Shown piece after piece: positions 1 to 7,374 of a DNA stretch of 59,461 nucleotides. The notes under the pieces were generated by a model that worked only from the letters and a program-made list of their open reading frames with translations, had not been told where the DNA came from and did no database searches. The stretch is from Oscillospiraceae bacterium (GTDB lineage: Bacteria > Bacillota > Clostridia > Oscillospirales > Oscillospiraceae). Position numbers and translations under genes: made by a program. The stretch covers positions 1-59,461 of the forward strand of contig JAFSLL010000201.1 of the NCBI GenBank assembly GCA_017448455.1. The letters are read 5' to 3'. Positions within the stretch are counted from its first letter, which is position 1. The number at the start of each line of letters is the position of its first letter.

Positions 1-76
1 GCTTTGTCACCAGAACGCTGTTATACATCGGATCAGGCAAAATATCTCTCTTGGGAACATTACCTCTTCTGGGCAC
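1..76 (-). CDS. rpsG: 30S ribosomal protein S7, N-terminal fragment
   Basis: This is the first 25 codons of S7, which binds the 3' domain of 16S rRNA and nucleates assembly of the small-subunit head. The reading frame gives [20 protein letters not shown] and onward, the conserved S7 N-terminus, and runs off the left edge of the window. The start is GTG at 74-76, preceded by an AAGGAGGGAAG ribosome site. It lies 116 bases downstream of rpsL in the same direction, the usual str-operon order, and is probably transcribed from the rpsL promoter. Confidence 0.93.
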   Translation of the reverse strand, partial: MPRRGNVPKRDILPDPMYNSVLVTK

Positions 77-192
77 GTTCTTCCCTCCTTCATTAAAAAA
101 TGGAATCACAGGTACTCAAACGTGTTATTCACGTCCGTTGCGCCCTGAGGTTTATCTATACATAAACGACAGGGCAATTGCCGCCGTTGAAT

Positions 193-618
193 TTACTTTT
201 TCTTTGCGGCTTTGGGTCTCTTGGCACCGTACTTGGAACGGCCCTGCATACGGCCATTGACACCCTGAGCATCCAGCGTGCCGCGGATGATGTGGTAACG
301 CACACCAGGCAGGTCCTTGACACGGCCGCCGCGAATCATGACGACGGAGTGCTCCTGCAGGTTGTGGCCGATACCGGGGATGTATGCGGTGACTTCATAT
401 CCGTTGGTCAGACGAACACGCGCGATCTTACGCAGAGCGGAGTTCGGCTTCTTCGGAGTGGAAGTACGCACAGCGGTGCAGACGCCTCTCTTCTGGGGAG
501 AGCTCTGGTTGGTCTCCTTGTTGCGCAGGGTGTTCATGCTCTTCTGCAGTGCAGGAGAGGTGGACTTGTAGGTGACCTTTTCCCTTCCCTTTCTCACCAG
601 CTGGTTAAAGGTTGGCAT
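193..618 (-). CDS. rpsL: 30S ribosomal protein S12
   Basis: S12 sits at the decoding centre of the 30S subunit and is the classical streptomycin-resistance protein. The 141-residue product begins [13 protein letters not shown] and carries the conserved [11 protein letters not shown] segment (the KPNS loop) and a [10 protein letters not shown] block, so length and motifs are normal. The frame is open 40 codons further upstream, but the ATG at 616-618 has an AAAGGAGG site at the right distance, which fixes the start. It is followed by rpsG. No rpoBC genes lie immediately upstream; the neighbour on that side is an unrelated esterase. Confidence 0.97.
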   Translation of the reverse strand: MPTFNQLVRKGREKVTYKSTSPALQKSMNTLRNKETNQSSPQKRGVCTAVRTSTPKKPNSALRKIARVRLTNGYEVTAYIPGIGHNLQEHSVVMIRGGRVKDLPGVRYHIIRGTLDAQGVNGRMQGRSKYGAKRPKAAKKK

Positions 619-709
619 TGTTTTCCTCCTTTCCTCAAGAATCATTCTGCCGTAATCCGGCATTTTCGCGCGCACTACGCCCTTCGTGGCGCAATCCACG
701 CAATTGGTG

Positions 710-738
710 ATTATAGCAAAAGAAAAGGGAGACGTCAA
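710..738 (-). promoter_or_regulatory. Sigma-A-type promoter of rpsL-rpsG
   Basis: Reading the minus strand, a TTGACG -35 box (733-738) and a perfect TATAAT -10 box (710-715) are separated by 17 bases. Transcription would start near 703, leaving a leader of about 85 bases that contains a short hairpin (CGTGG and CCACG arms) before rpsL. Confidence 0.8.
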
Positions 739-800
739 GAATTTTCTCCCTTTTCCACAAAATTTATTTTACATTTTTGTGAACAATGAACACATGCAAA

Positions 801-1937
801 TTACGCGCCTTCGGCTCCCTCCGGCGTGTCCCGGAAAAACACCTGCAGGGTGTTGAACAGACCGACCAGATAGCTGTGATCCTCATGCCCCCAGCCGTAG
901 ATCAGCGTAAAGCGCACATTGTCCTCCCGGAAGGGACCGCCCGTCCGGAGCAGGTTGTGATAGGAAATCTCCGGTCCCGCCCGGTCGTCGTACTCGCCCT
1001 CCGAAATATACAGGCAGCGCAGCGGCAGCCCGTCGGTTCCCGTCCGGGCCCAGCAGTTCAGCAGGTAGCCCGGGTCGATCTCCCCGCCGCCGCAGAAGGT
1101 ATACCAGGCGATCAGGTCGAAGTTGTCGCCGATGACGCTGATATACGAGGCGTAGGCGCCGAAGCTCGCACCGAGCACGCCGAAGTGCTCCCGCGCGTCG
1201 CGCAGGGCTTCCCGGCTGCCGTCTTCCGCCCAGGTCGCGTAGTGCTCCGCCAGATACGGAAGCAGGTCCGCGCCGATCTCCGTCTGAAACTGCGTATAGT
1301 CATAGCCGTTTCCCGCCACGCTCGGCTGGTGATCGTACAGGTAGACACAGGGGCTGACCACAATGAGCGGTCTGCAGTATCCCTCCTCGATCATGCGGTC
1401 GAGCATATTCGGGACGGATACGGGGAGAATGCTGTCATCCGCCAGGCGGTATTCCCGGTTCTGCACCAGCCAGAATCGGTGGTCCGCCCATGCGCAGTGC
1501 AGGAGAATCAGCACATCGTACTGCTGCGTCTCGTCATAGCCCCAGGGGAGATAGACCGCCATGTCCTTCGTGGTCGGGATGTCCTCATCCGAGACATAGT
1601 CCCGCGTCATGTACTGCACAAGGCTGACGGTTCCTTTGTGTTCCGCCTCCCGGAAGAGCTCCTCATCCAGGCTGCTCTCGCAGATCGCGATTTCCCGCAG
1701 CGCTTCGGGAAGGGGCGGCAGGGCCGGTTCCGCGGGCGCTGCCGGAAGCGGCGACGGTTCCTCCGTCGGTTCCGCTTCCGCCGATCCCGGATCCGATTCT
1801 CTCTGTTCTGCTGTTTCTGTCGGCAGCGGGTTCGTCTCCGCTCTCCGGACACCGCTGCGAACGCGAAACGTCAGAATTCCCGCCAGTACAGCGAAAACAA
1901 ACAGGAAAACAAAGACCGTCCATTTACCGTTCTTCAT
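801..1937 (-). CDS. Membrane-anchored or secreted alpha/beta-hydrolase esterase
   Basis: This 378-residue protein looks like a CE1/esterase-D type alpha/beta hydrolase facing the outside of the cell. Residues 6-24 form an uncleaved or signal-type hydrophobic helix. Residues 32-80 are a Pro/Glu-rich linker. The catalytic domain follows, with the nucleophile elbow GASFG at 256-260 (Ser258) and a WGHEDH segment near 349-354 that supplies the likely catalytic histidine. An IVVSP strand at 192-196 fits the fold. The substrate cannot be told from sequence; feruloyl or acetyl esters of glycans are typical for the family. It is the last gene of a five-gene minus-strand run, 12 bases after the GT4 gene. 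Confidence 0.72.
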   Translation of the reverse strand: MKNGKWTVFVFLFVFAVLAGILTFRVRSGVRRAETNPLPTETAEQRESDPGSAEAEPTEEPSPLPAAPAEPALPPLPEALREIAICESSLDEELFREAEHKGTVSLVQYMTRDYVSDEDIPTTKDMAVYLPWGYDETQQYDVLILLHCAWADHRFWLVQNREYRLADDSILPVSVPNMLDRMIEEGYCRPLIVVSPCVYLYDHQPSVAGNGYDYTQFQTEIGADLLPYLAEHYATWAEDGSREALRDAREHFGVLGASFGAYASYISVIGDNFDLIAWYTFCGGGEIDPGYLLNCWARTGTDGLPLRCLYISEGEYDDRAGPEISYHNLLRTGGPFREDNVRFTLIYGWGHEDHSYLVGLFNTLQVFFRDTPEGAEGA

Positions 1938-1949
1938 GATCCCGTCGGT

Positions 1950-3488
1950 TTACAGGAAGATATCATAGTAGCTTTTCAGCTCCTGTTCCAGATTGTCGCG
2001 GCGCGCCTGCAGCCGTTTCTTTCCGCTCTCCAGTCCCGTCTTCAGGGAGCCGATCCCGCTTTCCACGTCCGCTTTCCAGTCGGCCAGGCCGTTCTCCATT
2101 CCCGCTCTCCATTCTTCCATGCCGCTTCTCAGATCCGCAAAGAAGGCATCGGTAACGTCCGCGTTAAAGCGGCGGGTCCAGTCGGGGAAGAGGTGCTTTC
2201 CTGCCGCCAGGGCATCCAGGATTTCCTGCCGCTTCAGCTCGCGGGTGCCGATGCGGTTCATCAGCTCCCCGATCCCGCTGAAGAGCTCGTCGGCGGGCTT
2301 TTCGTGTTTCGGATACCGGCCCAGACGGTAGTTCTCAATCACGGTCCCGTAGCGGTCGACTGCGCCCTTCACAGCGGTGTCCCAGGAGATATAAATGTCC
2401 CGGAGCGCGTTTTCTCCGATCCGCCTCACGGCATCGGGTTCCGCGCACACCCGGCGGAGGCAGGCTGCCATGGATTCGGCGTTCTCCTCAATCAGCAGGC
2501 CGTTGACACCGTCGGTGACGTCCTCCGCCGCGCAGCTGCCCCTGACCAGGACACTGCCGAGTGAGCATGCCGCCGCTTCCCGGACAACCAGGCCGTTGGT
2601 GTCGAAGGTGGACGGGAAGAGAAACAGGTCCGCACGGCAGTACCAGGCGCGGATGCGGATGCGGTCCCGGATCGGCTCCACAAAGAAGACCCTGTCCGTC
2701 AGGCCGAGCTCTTCCGTATAGGCGGTGATCTCCGCTTTGTCCGTTCCGCCGCCGACAAACACCATCCGGAAGTCAAGGCCGTCTTCCTTCAGTATCTTCA
2801 GTGCGTCCAGACTGATGCGGATTCCCTTATACCACATCATGCGTCCGACAAACAGGAAGAGCGGGACGCCGGCAGGCAGGTCGTATGCCGCGGTCACTTC
2901 GTCGATAAGCACGTCGTCCACCCTACCCTGCGGAAAGTCCACTCCGTTCGGCATGACGATGTACTCACCCTGATAGCCGAGCTTCTTCAGGTTCTCCCCC
3001 GCGCCGTTGGACACGGTCCAGACCTCGTCGCAGGCGGAGATGTTCTCTACCAGGATCTTCGCCGCCTCTTCCTGCAGCCGTCTGGACCGGATCGCGTTGG
3101 CGATGTCGATGTCAAATTTGGTGTGGTAGGTGAACACCAGCGGGACATCCAGCCGCTCACGGACCGAGCGCGCCAGCATGGTCGAGGTGATCGGGCAGTG
3201 ACTGTGAATAATGTCAAAATCGGCCGCTTCCAGGCGCGCGGCGATCTCCGGCGAAAACGGCAGGCCCGCTCGGTAGCCGACCAGTTTTGTCATGTCTACA
3301 CTTGGGTAGCGCACCACCGGGAAGTCATAGACGCTGTCATCGGCGTCCGGATAATACGGCGTCACAACCGTGGGGGAGCCGTAGTTCCGGGCGATTATCG
3401 CGGCATAATTGGTCACGGCGTTGGCCACCCCGTCGATGGCGGGAGGGAAGGAGTCGTTAATGAGGCAGACGTTCAATTTCACCATCAT
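1950..3488 (-). CDS. GT4 family glycosyltransferase with amphipathic C-terminal tail
   Basis: This is a retaining GT-B glycosyltransferase of family 4 (512 residues). It begins with the family's NDSFPPAIDGVANAV donor/acceptor loop. It also has HSHCPITSTMLAR, an FVGRMMWYKGI strand-turn at the start of the second Rossmann domain, and an EAAACSLGSVLV region carrying the conserved nucleotide-sugar glutamate. Relatives glucosylate diacylglycerol or make cell-surface glycans. The last roughly 70 residues are unusual: a charged, tryptophan-spaced, heptad-like stretch with several x-G-x-E/D-W/L turns that could lie on the membrane. It follows the NUDIX gene by 10 bases and precedes the esterase. Confidence 0.85.
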   Translation of the reverse strand: MMVKLNVCLINDSFPPAIDGVANAVTNYAAIIARNYGSPTVVTPYYPDADDSVYDFPVVRYPSVDMTKLVGYRAGLPFSPEIAARLEAADFDIIHSHCPITSTMLARSVRERLDVPLVFTYHTKFDIDIANAIRSRRLQEEAAKILVENISACDEVWTVSNGAGENLKKLGYQGEYIVMPNGVDFPQGRVDDVLIDEVTAAYDLPAGVPLFLFVGRMMWYKGIRISLDALKILKEDGLDFRMVFVGGGTDKAEITAYTEELGLTDRVFFVEPIRDRIRIRAWYCRADLFLFPSTFDTNGLVVREAAACSLGSVLVRGSCAAEDVTDGVNGLLIEENAESMAACLRRVCAEPDAVRRIGENALRDIYISWDTAVKGAVDRYGTVIENYRLGRYPKHEKPADELFSGIGELMNRIGTRELKRQEILDALAAGKHLFPDWTRRFNADVTDAFFADLRSGMEEWRAGMENGLADWKADVESGIGSLKTGLESGKKRLQARRDNLEQELKSYYDIFL

Positions 3489-3498
3489 GCTTTTCCTT

Positions 3499-4062
3499 TT
3501 AGCCCTGTTCCTTCCGGCGCTGCAGCAGCCGAGCGGCTTTCAGGATCGCCACCTGGGTTTTCCCGTCGGTGATCTCTCCGGAGAGGACCTCCTCCACAAG
3601 CTGCTCCAGAGGAACAAACGAGACGTTCAGGAACTCATCCTCATCCAGATGCTGTTTTCCGAGATGCAGTCCCTGCGCCAGATACATGGTGATTTTCTCA
3701 TCCGAATAGGCCGCCGCCGGGTAATACAGCCCCATATTGATCCAGCTGTCCGCCGTGATGCCGGTCTCTTCCGCAAGCTCCCGCTTGGCCGCGTCCAGGC
3801 GGTCTTCCTCCCGGCTGTCCAGCTTGCCGGCGGGGATTTCCGTAATCACCTGATCGATCGGATAACGGTACTGGCGTTCCACGACGACCCTTCCGTCATC
3901 CGTGACCGGAATGACACAGACCGCCCCGATATGGCGGACTACTTCCCGCACGCTCTCGTGGCCGTTCGGCAGTCTGACCCGGTCCCGCTTTACATTTAAT
4001 ATAATACCGTCAAAGATGTTCTCGGATCCGGTCTGAACTTCACGCAGTTTTTTCTCATCCAT
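3499..4062 (-). CDS. NUDIX hydrolase, ADP-ribose pyrophosphatase type
   Basis: A 187-residue NUDIX enzyme of the NudF/ADPRase group, expected to split ADP-ribose or related nucleoside diphosphate sugars into AMP and a sugar phosphate. The NUDIX box runs from PAGKLDS to RELAEETGI around residues 75-100, with REL..EETG intact for metal binding. The loop before it is one residue longer than the usual GX5EX7REUXEEXGU spacing. It opens with a VxLPNG.ES.REVVRHIGAV segment, typical of ADPRases. It lies between the metallophosphoesterase (35 bases upstream) and the GT4 gene. Confidence 0.88.
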   Translation of the reverse strand: MDEKKLREVQTGSENIFDGIILNVKRDRVRLPNGHESVREVVRHIGAVCVIPVTDDGRVVVERQYRYPIDQVITEIPAGKLDSREEDRLDAAKRELAEETGITADSWINMGLYYPAAAYSDEKITMYLAQGLHLGKQHLDEDEFLNVSFVPLEQLVEEVLSGEITDGKTQVAILKAARLLQRRKEQG

Positions 4063-4097
4063 TTTTTTGTTCTCCTACTTGGTTCGAAATCCTGTAT

Positions 4098-5204
4098 TTA
4101 TTTTCTGTGGTAGCTTCCGGCATACCAGCCGGAGACGCCGTTTCGCTTGCAGAGGATGCCGCGGCTTGTGCTCTCCACAAGGCGCAGCTCATCTCCCGCC
4201 CGCACCGGGAGAATATAGTCCGTGGAATCGTTGCAGGTGCTGATCTCCTGATCGGAATAGAGGTATCTGGTCAGGATGTCCATCTCGTACCCTGTGCGCA
4301 CATGGCGGCAGCGGGAAAACTCCTCTCCCCGCTGAAGCACGCGCACCTCACTGTCACCCCAGCGGATGTACCAGGAATGGTCTCCCTCCGCCTGATCCTC
4401 CCCGGCGATGACAACCGGGAACGGATCGTAGGCGGTATAGGTGAACACGTCCTCCCGCCAGTCGGGGATGATCAGGCAGTTGAGCTGGCCGTCGTCCTTC
4501 AGGGTGCAGCCGCCGTCGATGCTGATGATCTTCCGGTCCCGCTCCAGGATCGGGTTGGCGCACACGGTATTCTCCCCGTAGAGCATCACCGGCCAGTGTC
4601 CGACGACAAGCCAGCGTTCAAAGCGCCGGTCCGTCTTCAGCAGGGCGTTGACACGGTCGAGTTCCTCCGGCCGGTGTTCCTTCAGCGCTTTTCCGGGTGT
4701 CATCCCGGCGTGCGCGAAGACGAAGCGCTCCGATTCCAGCGCGTGCGGAATCCTGCCCAAAAAATCCCAGACTTCGGGGTACTCGTCGTAAAACAGTTTC
4801 CGCAGCGGACGAAAGTCCGTAACTTCCAGCGGGTCGATCCCCTGCTCCAGGCTCATGTCCCACAGAAGCCCGCCCCGGCGGAACTGAATATACTTCAGGA
4901 TCTGGTCGTTGGCGGCGTCGGGGAAGTCCGGCACGTACATATCCGCCCAGTCATCGCAGTTGCCGCAGACCACATGGACGTTCTCCTGTTTTTCCAGCTC
5001 CGTCAGCAAGCGGAGCAGGCGCAGGCTCTCCGTTCCCTTTTCCAGGAAATCCCCGTCGATGATCAGGGTGTCCCGATCACAGAAGCCGGACTGCTCCAGC
5101 GCGCCGTAAAAATACGGCACATTGGCATGGATATCGGACATGACAAGGACCCTGCCGTTTTCCGGCAGGTTCAGCTTCTCGATCCTCGCACGCCTCTCCT
5201 TCAT
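4098..5204 (-). CDS. Calcineurin-like metallophosphoesterase with SH3-like C-terminal domain
   Basis: A 368-residue cytoplasmic phosphoesterase. The dinuclear-metal motifs appear in order: MSDIHAN (DxH), DGDFLEKG (GDxxxxG), CGNCDDW where GNHD is expected, FAHAG, and VVGHWP. The GNHD histidine, normally a catalytic or metal-adjacent residue, is a cysteine here. The last roughly 70 residues (RAGDELRLVES to GWYAGS) resemble a bacterial SH3 domain. The layout is like bacterial PPP-family or class-III FBPase-like enzymes but the substrate is unknown. It starts 2 bases after the upstream phosphatase/GNAT gene, so the two are translationally linked. Confidence 0.8.
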   Translation of the reverse strand: MKERRARIEKLNLPENGRVLVMSDIHANVPYFYGALEQSGFCDRDTLIIDGDFLEKGTESLRLLRLLTELEKQENVHVVCGNCDDWADMYVPDFPDAANDQILKYIQFRRGGLLWDMSLEQGIDPLEVTDFRPLRKLFYDEYPEVWDFLGRIPHALESERFVFAHAGMTPGKALKEHRPEELDRVNALLKTDRRFERWLVVGHWPVMLYGENTVCANPILERDRKIISIDGGCTLKDDGQLNCLIIPDWREDVFTYTAYDPFPVVIAGEDQAEGDHSWYIRWGDSEVRVLQRGEEFSRCRHVRTGYEMDILTRYLYSDQEISTCNDSTDYILPVRAGDELRLVESTSRGILCKRNGVSGWYAGSYHRK

Positions 5205-5206
5205 TT

Positions 5207-6322
5207 TTATCCTCCGAGCATCCGCTCCATCAGCAGGAGCTTTCCGGTTGCCGCACTCCCCTCTCCGATCACGTGAAAGCCTTCACGCAGATAGAAGGCG
5301 CGAGCAATCCCGTTTTCCTCCGCAACCTGCAGCCGCAGGCGCCTGCGGTTCTGATCCTGATAGAAGAAGATCGGTCTCGCCAGCAGCTGAATGCCATAGC
5401 CCCGGTTTCGATATGCCTCCTTCAGATAGAGCAGGCTGATCCAGCCGGTGTTGTGCTCCGCGCCGCGCTCAGGATCCATATCGACCAGGCCGACCGGCTC
5501 TTCCCGGTGCCAGATCCGCAGCACCGCTTCCGGGTCTGCGGCCAGATGATGCTTTGCGGCCGCAAAATACACATCCGGCTCATAGCCGTTCAGGTTCCCG
5601 TGGACAGACTGCCAGGCATCGGCATAGCAGCTCTCGTAGTAATCCTTCTCCTCGTCGGGATGAAGCGGTGTATCCCGCAGGTCCCCGGCAGTGCTCCAGG
5701 TGCTTTTTTCCAGCGCCCCCAGATGGGAGTCATCGTTCATGTAGTCAATCTCAAACCCCGAGCCGTCCCAGCGCAGCTTCGACACCGCGGTGTTCTTGAA
5801 GATAGGGAGCCGTCCGGTATCTGCCAGCGGAATTCCCGTAATCTCCGACAGGATACAGCGGATGGTAACCCCGTGGCTGACCACGGCGACCGTCCGGCCG
5901 TCATTTTCTTCCGCAATCCGGCACAGTTCCCGATACGCCCGCCGGCGGACCTGGGCGTAGGTTTCCGCTCCGTCCAGCTGCCAGTTCTCCGCGTCATGAA
6001 TAAAACGGTAAGTAAGCTCCGGCTGGGCGTGCATGACATTGCCGAAAAACTGCCTCTCCCAGGGGCCGGTATCCAGTTCCCGCAGCGCGGTACTGGTCTG
6101 GACCGAAAGGTGCTTTCCCCTGGCAGCTCCCTCCGCCGTCCGGATCGCGCGGGAAAGGTCGCTTGCGTAGACCGCGTCCAGCGGCACATTCGCAAAGCGC
6201 TCGGCGAGCGCGTCAATCTGCCTTCGGCCTTTCTCGGTCACATCCCCGTCCCAGGAGCCCTGCAGCATACGGTAACGGTTTCCTTCCGCCTGCGTATGCC
6301 GTATGAGATAAATTTCCGTCAT
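5207..6322 (-). CDS. Histidine phosphatase fused to GNAT acetyltransferase
   Basis: A 371-residue two-domain enzyme. Residues 1-195 are a phosphoglycerate-mutase-like histidine phosphatase with the catalytic IRHTQAEGN (His9), the ASDLSRAIRTAE segment, the ELDTGPWE acid loop and SHG (His150). Residues 200-371 are a GNAT N-acyltransferase, recognisable from YRNRGYGIQLL (the acetyl-CoA pyrophosphate loop, here Q/R-x-x-G-x-G/I) and AFYLREGFHVIGEG. The fusion pairs dephosphorylation with acylation; the substrates are unknown. It is the first gene of the five-gene run, with a clear promoter upstream. Confidence 0.85.
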   Translation of the reverse strand: MTEIYLIRHTQAEGNRYRMLQGSWDGDVTEKGRRQIDALAERFANVPLDAVYASDLSRAIRTAEGAARGKHLSVQTSTALRELDTGPWERQFFGNVMHAQPELTYRFIHDAENWQLDGAETYAQVRRRAYRELCRIAEENDGRTVAVVSHGVTIRCILSEITGIPLADTGRLPIFKNTAVSKLRWDGSGFEIDYMNDDSHLGALEKSTWSTAGDLRDTPLHPDEEKDYYESCYADAWQSVHGNLNGYEPDVYFAAAKHHLAADPEAVLRIWHREEPVGLVDMDPERGAEHNTGWISLLYLKEAYRNRGYGIQLLARPIFFYQDQNRRRLRLQVAEENGIARAFYLREGFHVIGEGSAATGKLLLMERMLGG

Positions 6323-6339
6323 TCTTCATCCTCCAACGC

Positions 6340-6368
6340 TTGACCGTTGACATAAGATCAAGTATAAT
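6340..6368 (+). promoter_or_regulatory. Promoter of the PurN-like gene
   Basis: TTGACC (6340-6345), a 17-base spacer and a perfect TATAAT (6363-6368). It lies close to, and points away from, the promoter of the minus-strand phosphatase run. Confidence 0.75.
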
Positions 6369-6397
6369 ACCTGAGTATGCACGGACAGCGTATCTGT

Positions 6398-6426
6398 ATT
6401 ATACCTGTTCCCCCGTTTGCAGACAA
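6398..6426 (-). promoter_or_regulatory. Promoter of the five-gene phosphatase-to-esterase run
   Basis: On the minus strand, TTGTCT (6421-6426) and TATAAT (6398-6403) are 17 bases apart. Transcription would start near 6391 and lead into the histidine phosphatase/GNAT gene. The two transcripts from this region therefore overlap at their 5' ends. Confidence 0.7.
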
Positions 6427-6458
6427 GTATCTTTTTCTTCCGGAGGCCGGACGGTGAA

Positions 6459-7094
6459 ATGGTAAGAGCCGCGGTTCTCGCATCCGGAGACGGCGCCAGG
6501 CTTCAGGCGATTCTGGATGCGGTGTATTTTCATGAAATACCGAATTTTGAGCTGGTTGCAGTCATCTGCCCCCAGCGCGGCTGTTATGCCATGACCCGTG
6601 CCCTGAACGCCGGCATCCCCGCCTACGTTGTCGATCCGGAGCTCTTTCCCAATATGACCAGCCACAGCATGGCGATCGCCAACAAGCTGCGGGACATGGA
6701 TATTGAGCTGGTGATTCTCGCCGGTTATGATCTTCCGCTCGGTGTTGTGCCCTATCAGTTCAAAAACCGGATCATCGGGATCTTTCCCGCCCTGTATCCC
6801 GCTTTCCACGAGGAAGAGGGCGACCCGGTCGCCCTGGCGCTGGATTCCGGTCTGAAGGTCACCGGCGCAACCGCTTTCTTCTCGGACGGGGACGGCCGCG
6901 TCGGCGCCGTAATCCTGCAGCGCTCCATGGAGATTCTCCCGGAAGACACGGTTGAGAGTCTTTCTGTGCGTCTGCTGGAAGACTGTGAATGGCCCCTTCT
7001 GCGGGAGGCAATCACGCTGTTCTGCAGCGGCAGGCTCCATGTGCGCGGGAAGCGGGTTGATCTTCTTCCTCCCTCGCCGGAAGAAACGGAATAA
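6459..7094 (+). CDS. PurN-like formyltransferase homolog lacking catalytic residues
   Basis: This 211-residue protein has the fold and length of glycinamide ribonucleotide formyltransferase (PurN), which makes formyl-GAR in purine synthesis. The phosphate-loop segment is ASGDGARLQAILDA, and LKVTGATAFF and VGAVILQ match the second half of the family. The Asn/His/Asp catalytic set is missing by alignment: the NIHPSLLPAF motif is GIFPALYPAF (positions 107 and 109 are Gly and Phe) and the catalytic Asp is Arg147. It stands alone with its own promoter, not in a purine operon. The start is ATG 6459 after GGAGG; an earlier in-frame start at 6417 is less likely. I do not expect normal GAR transformylase activity. 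Confidence 0.8.
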   Translation: MVRAAVLASGDGARLQAILDAVYFHEIPNFELVAVICPQRGCYAMTRALNAGIPAYVVDPELFPNMTSHSMAIANKLRDMDIELVILAGYDLPLGVVPYQFKNRIIGIFPALYPAFHEEEGDPVALALDSGLKVTGATAFFSDGDGRVGAVILQRSMEILPEDTVESLSVRLLEDCEWPLLREAITLFCSGRLHVRGKRVDLLPPSPEETE

Positions 7095-7112
7095 TCGGAA
7101 ACCGAAAAACAA

Positions 7113-7153
7113 AACCGGGCTGATCAGGCTGTCAAAGCTTTTTCAGTCCGGTT
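7113..7153. terminator. Bidirectional terminator hairpin
   Basis: AACCGGGCTGA pairs with TCAGTCCGGTT (one G-U pair) around a 19-base loop and is followed by ATTTTCT. It separates the converging PurN-like gene and the small membrane-protein gene. Confidence 0.6.
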
Positions 7154-7161
7154 ATTTTCTG

Positions 7162-7374
7162 TTATAAGCCGATCAGCGATTTCGCGTAGTCGAACAGCTG
7201 ATGGGCGTATTCGGTATAGGCATCGATGTACGCGGTCAGCTGATACTGCGAATCGAGGTTCTGGACGATCCTGTGCATGTCGGAGCCGGTCAGAATGCCG
7301 ACGCCGAAGCAGATGCTTCCCAGAAGGATCGCGACAAGGACAATGCCGAGGATAATCCTCCATCCGTTTTTCAT
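7162..7374 (-). CDS. Small single-pass membrane protein of unknown function
   Basis: A 70-residue protein with one transmembrane helix (about residues 6-27, IILGIVLVAILLGSICFGVG), and a C-terminal tail rich in Tyr and Gln. Its ATG overlaps the stop of the upstream HAAS-like gene in an ATGA arrangement, so the pair is translationally coupled. The two proteins probably act together at the membrane. I recognise no family. An earlier in-frame start at 7401 would lie inside the upstream gene and is less likely. Confidence 0.6.
   Translation of the reverse strand: MKNGWRIILGIVLVAILLGSICFGVGILTGSDMHRIVQNLDSQYQLTAYIDAYTEYAHQLFDYAKSLIGL

Noticed and set aside
786-2564. A 592-codon plus-strand frame over the esterase and GT4 genes
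   Set aside because: Antisense to two proteins with clear motifs; composition is Arg/Val-rich as expected from a shadow frame.
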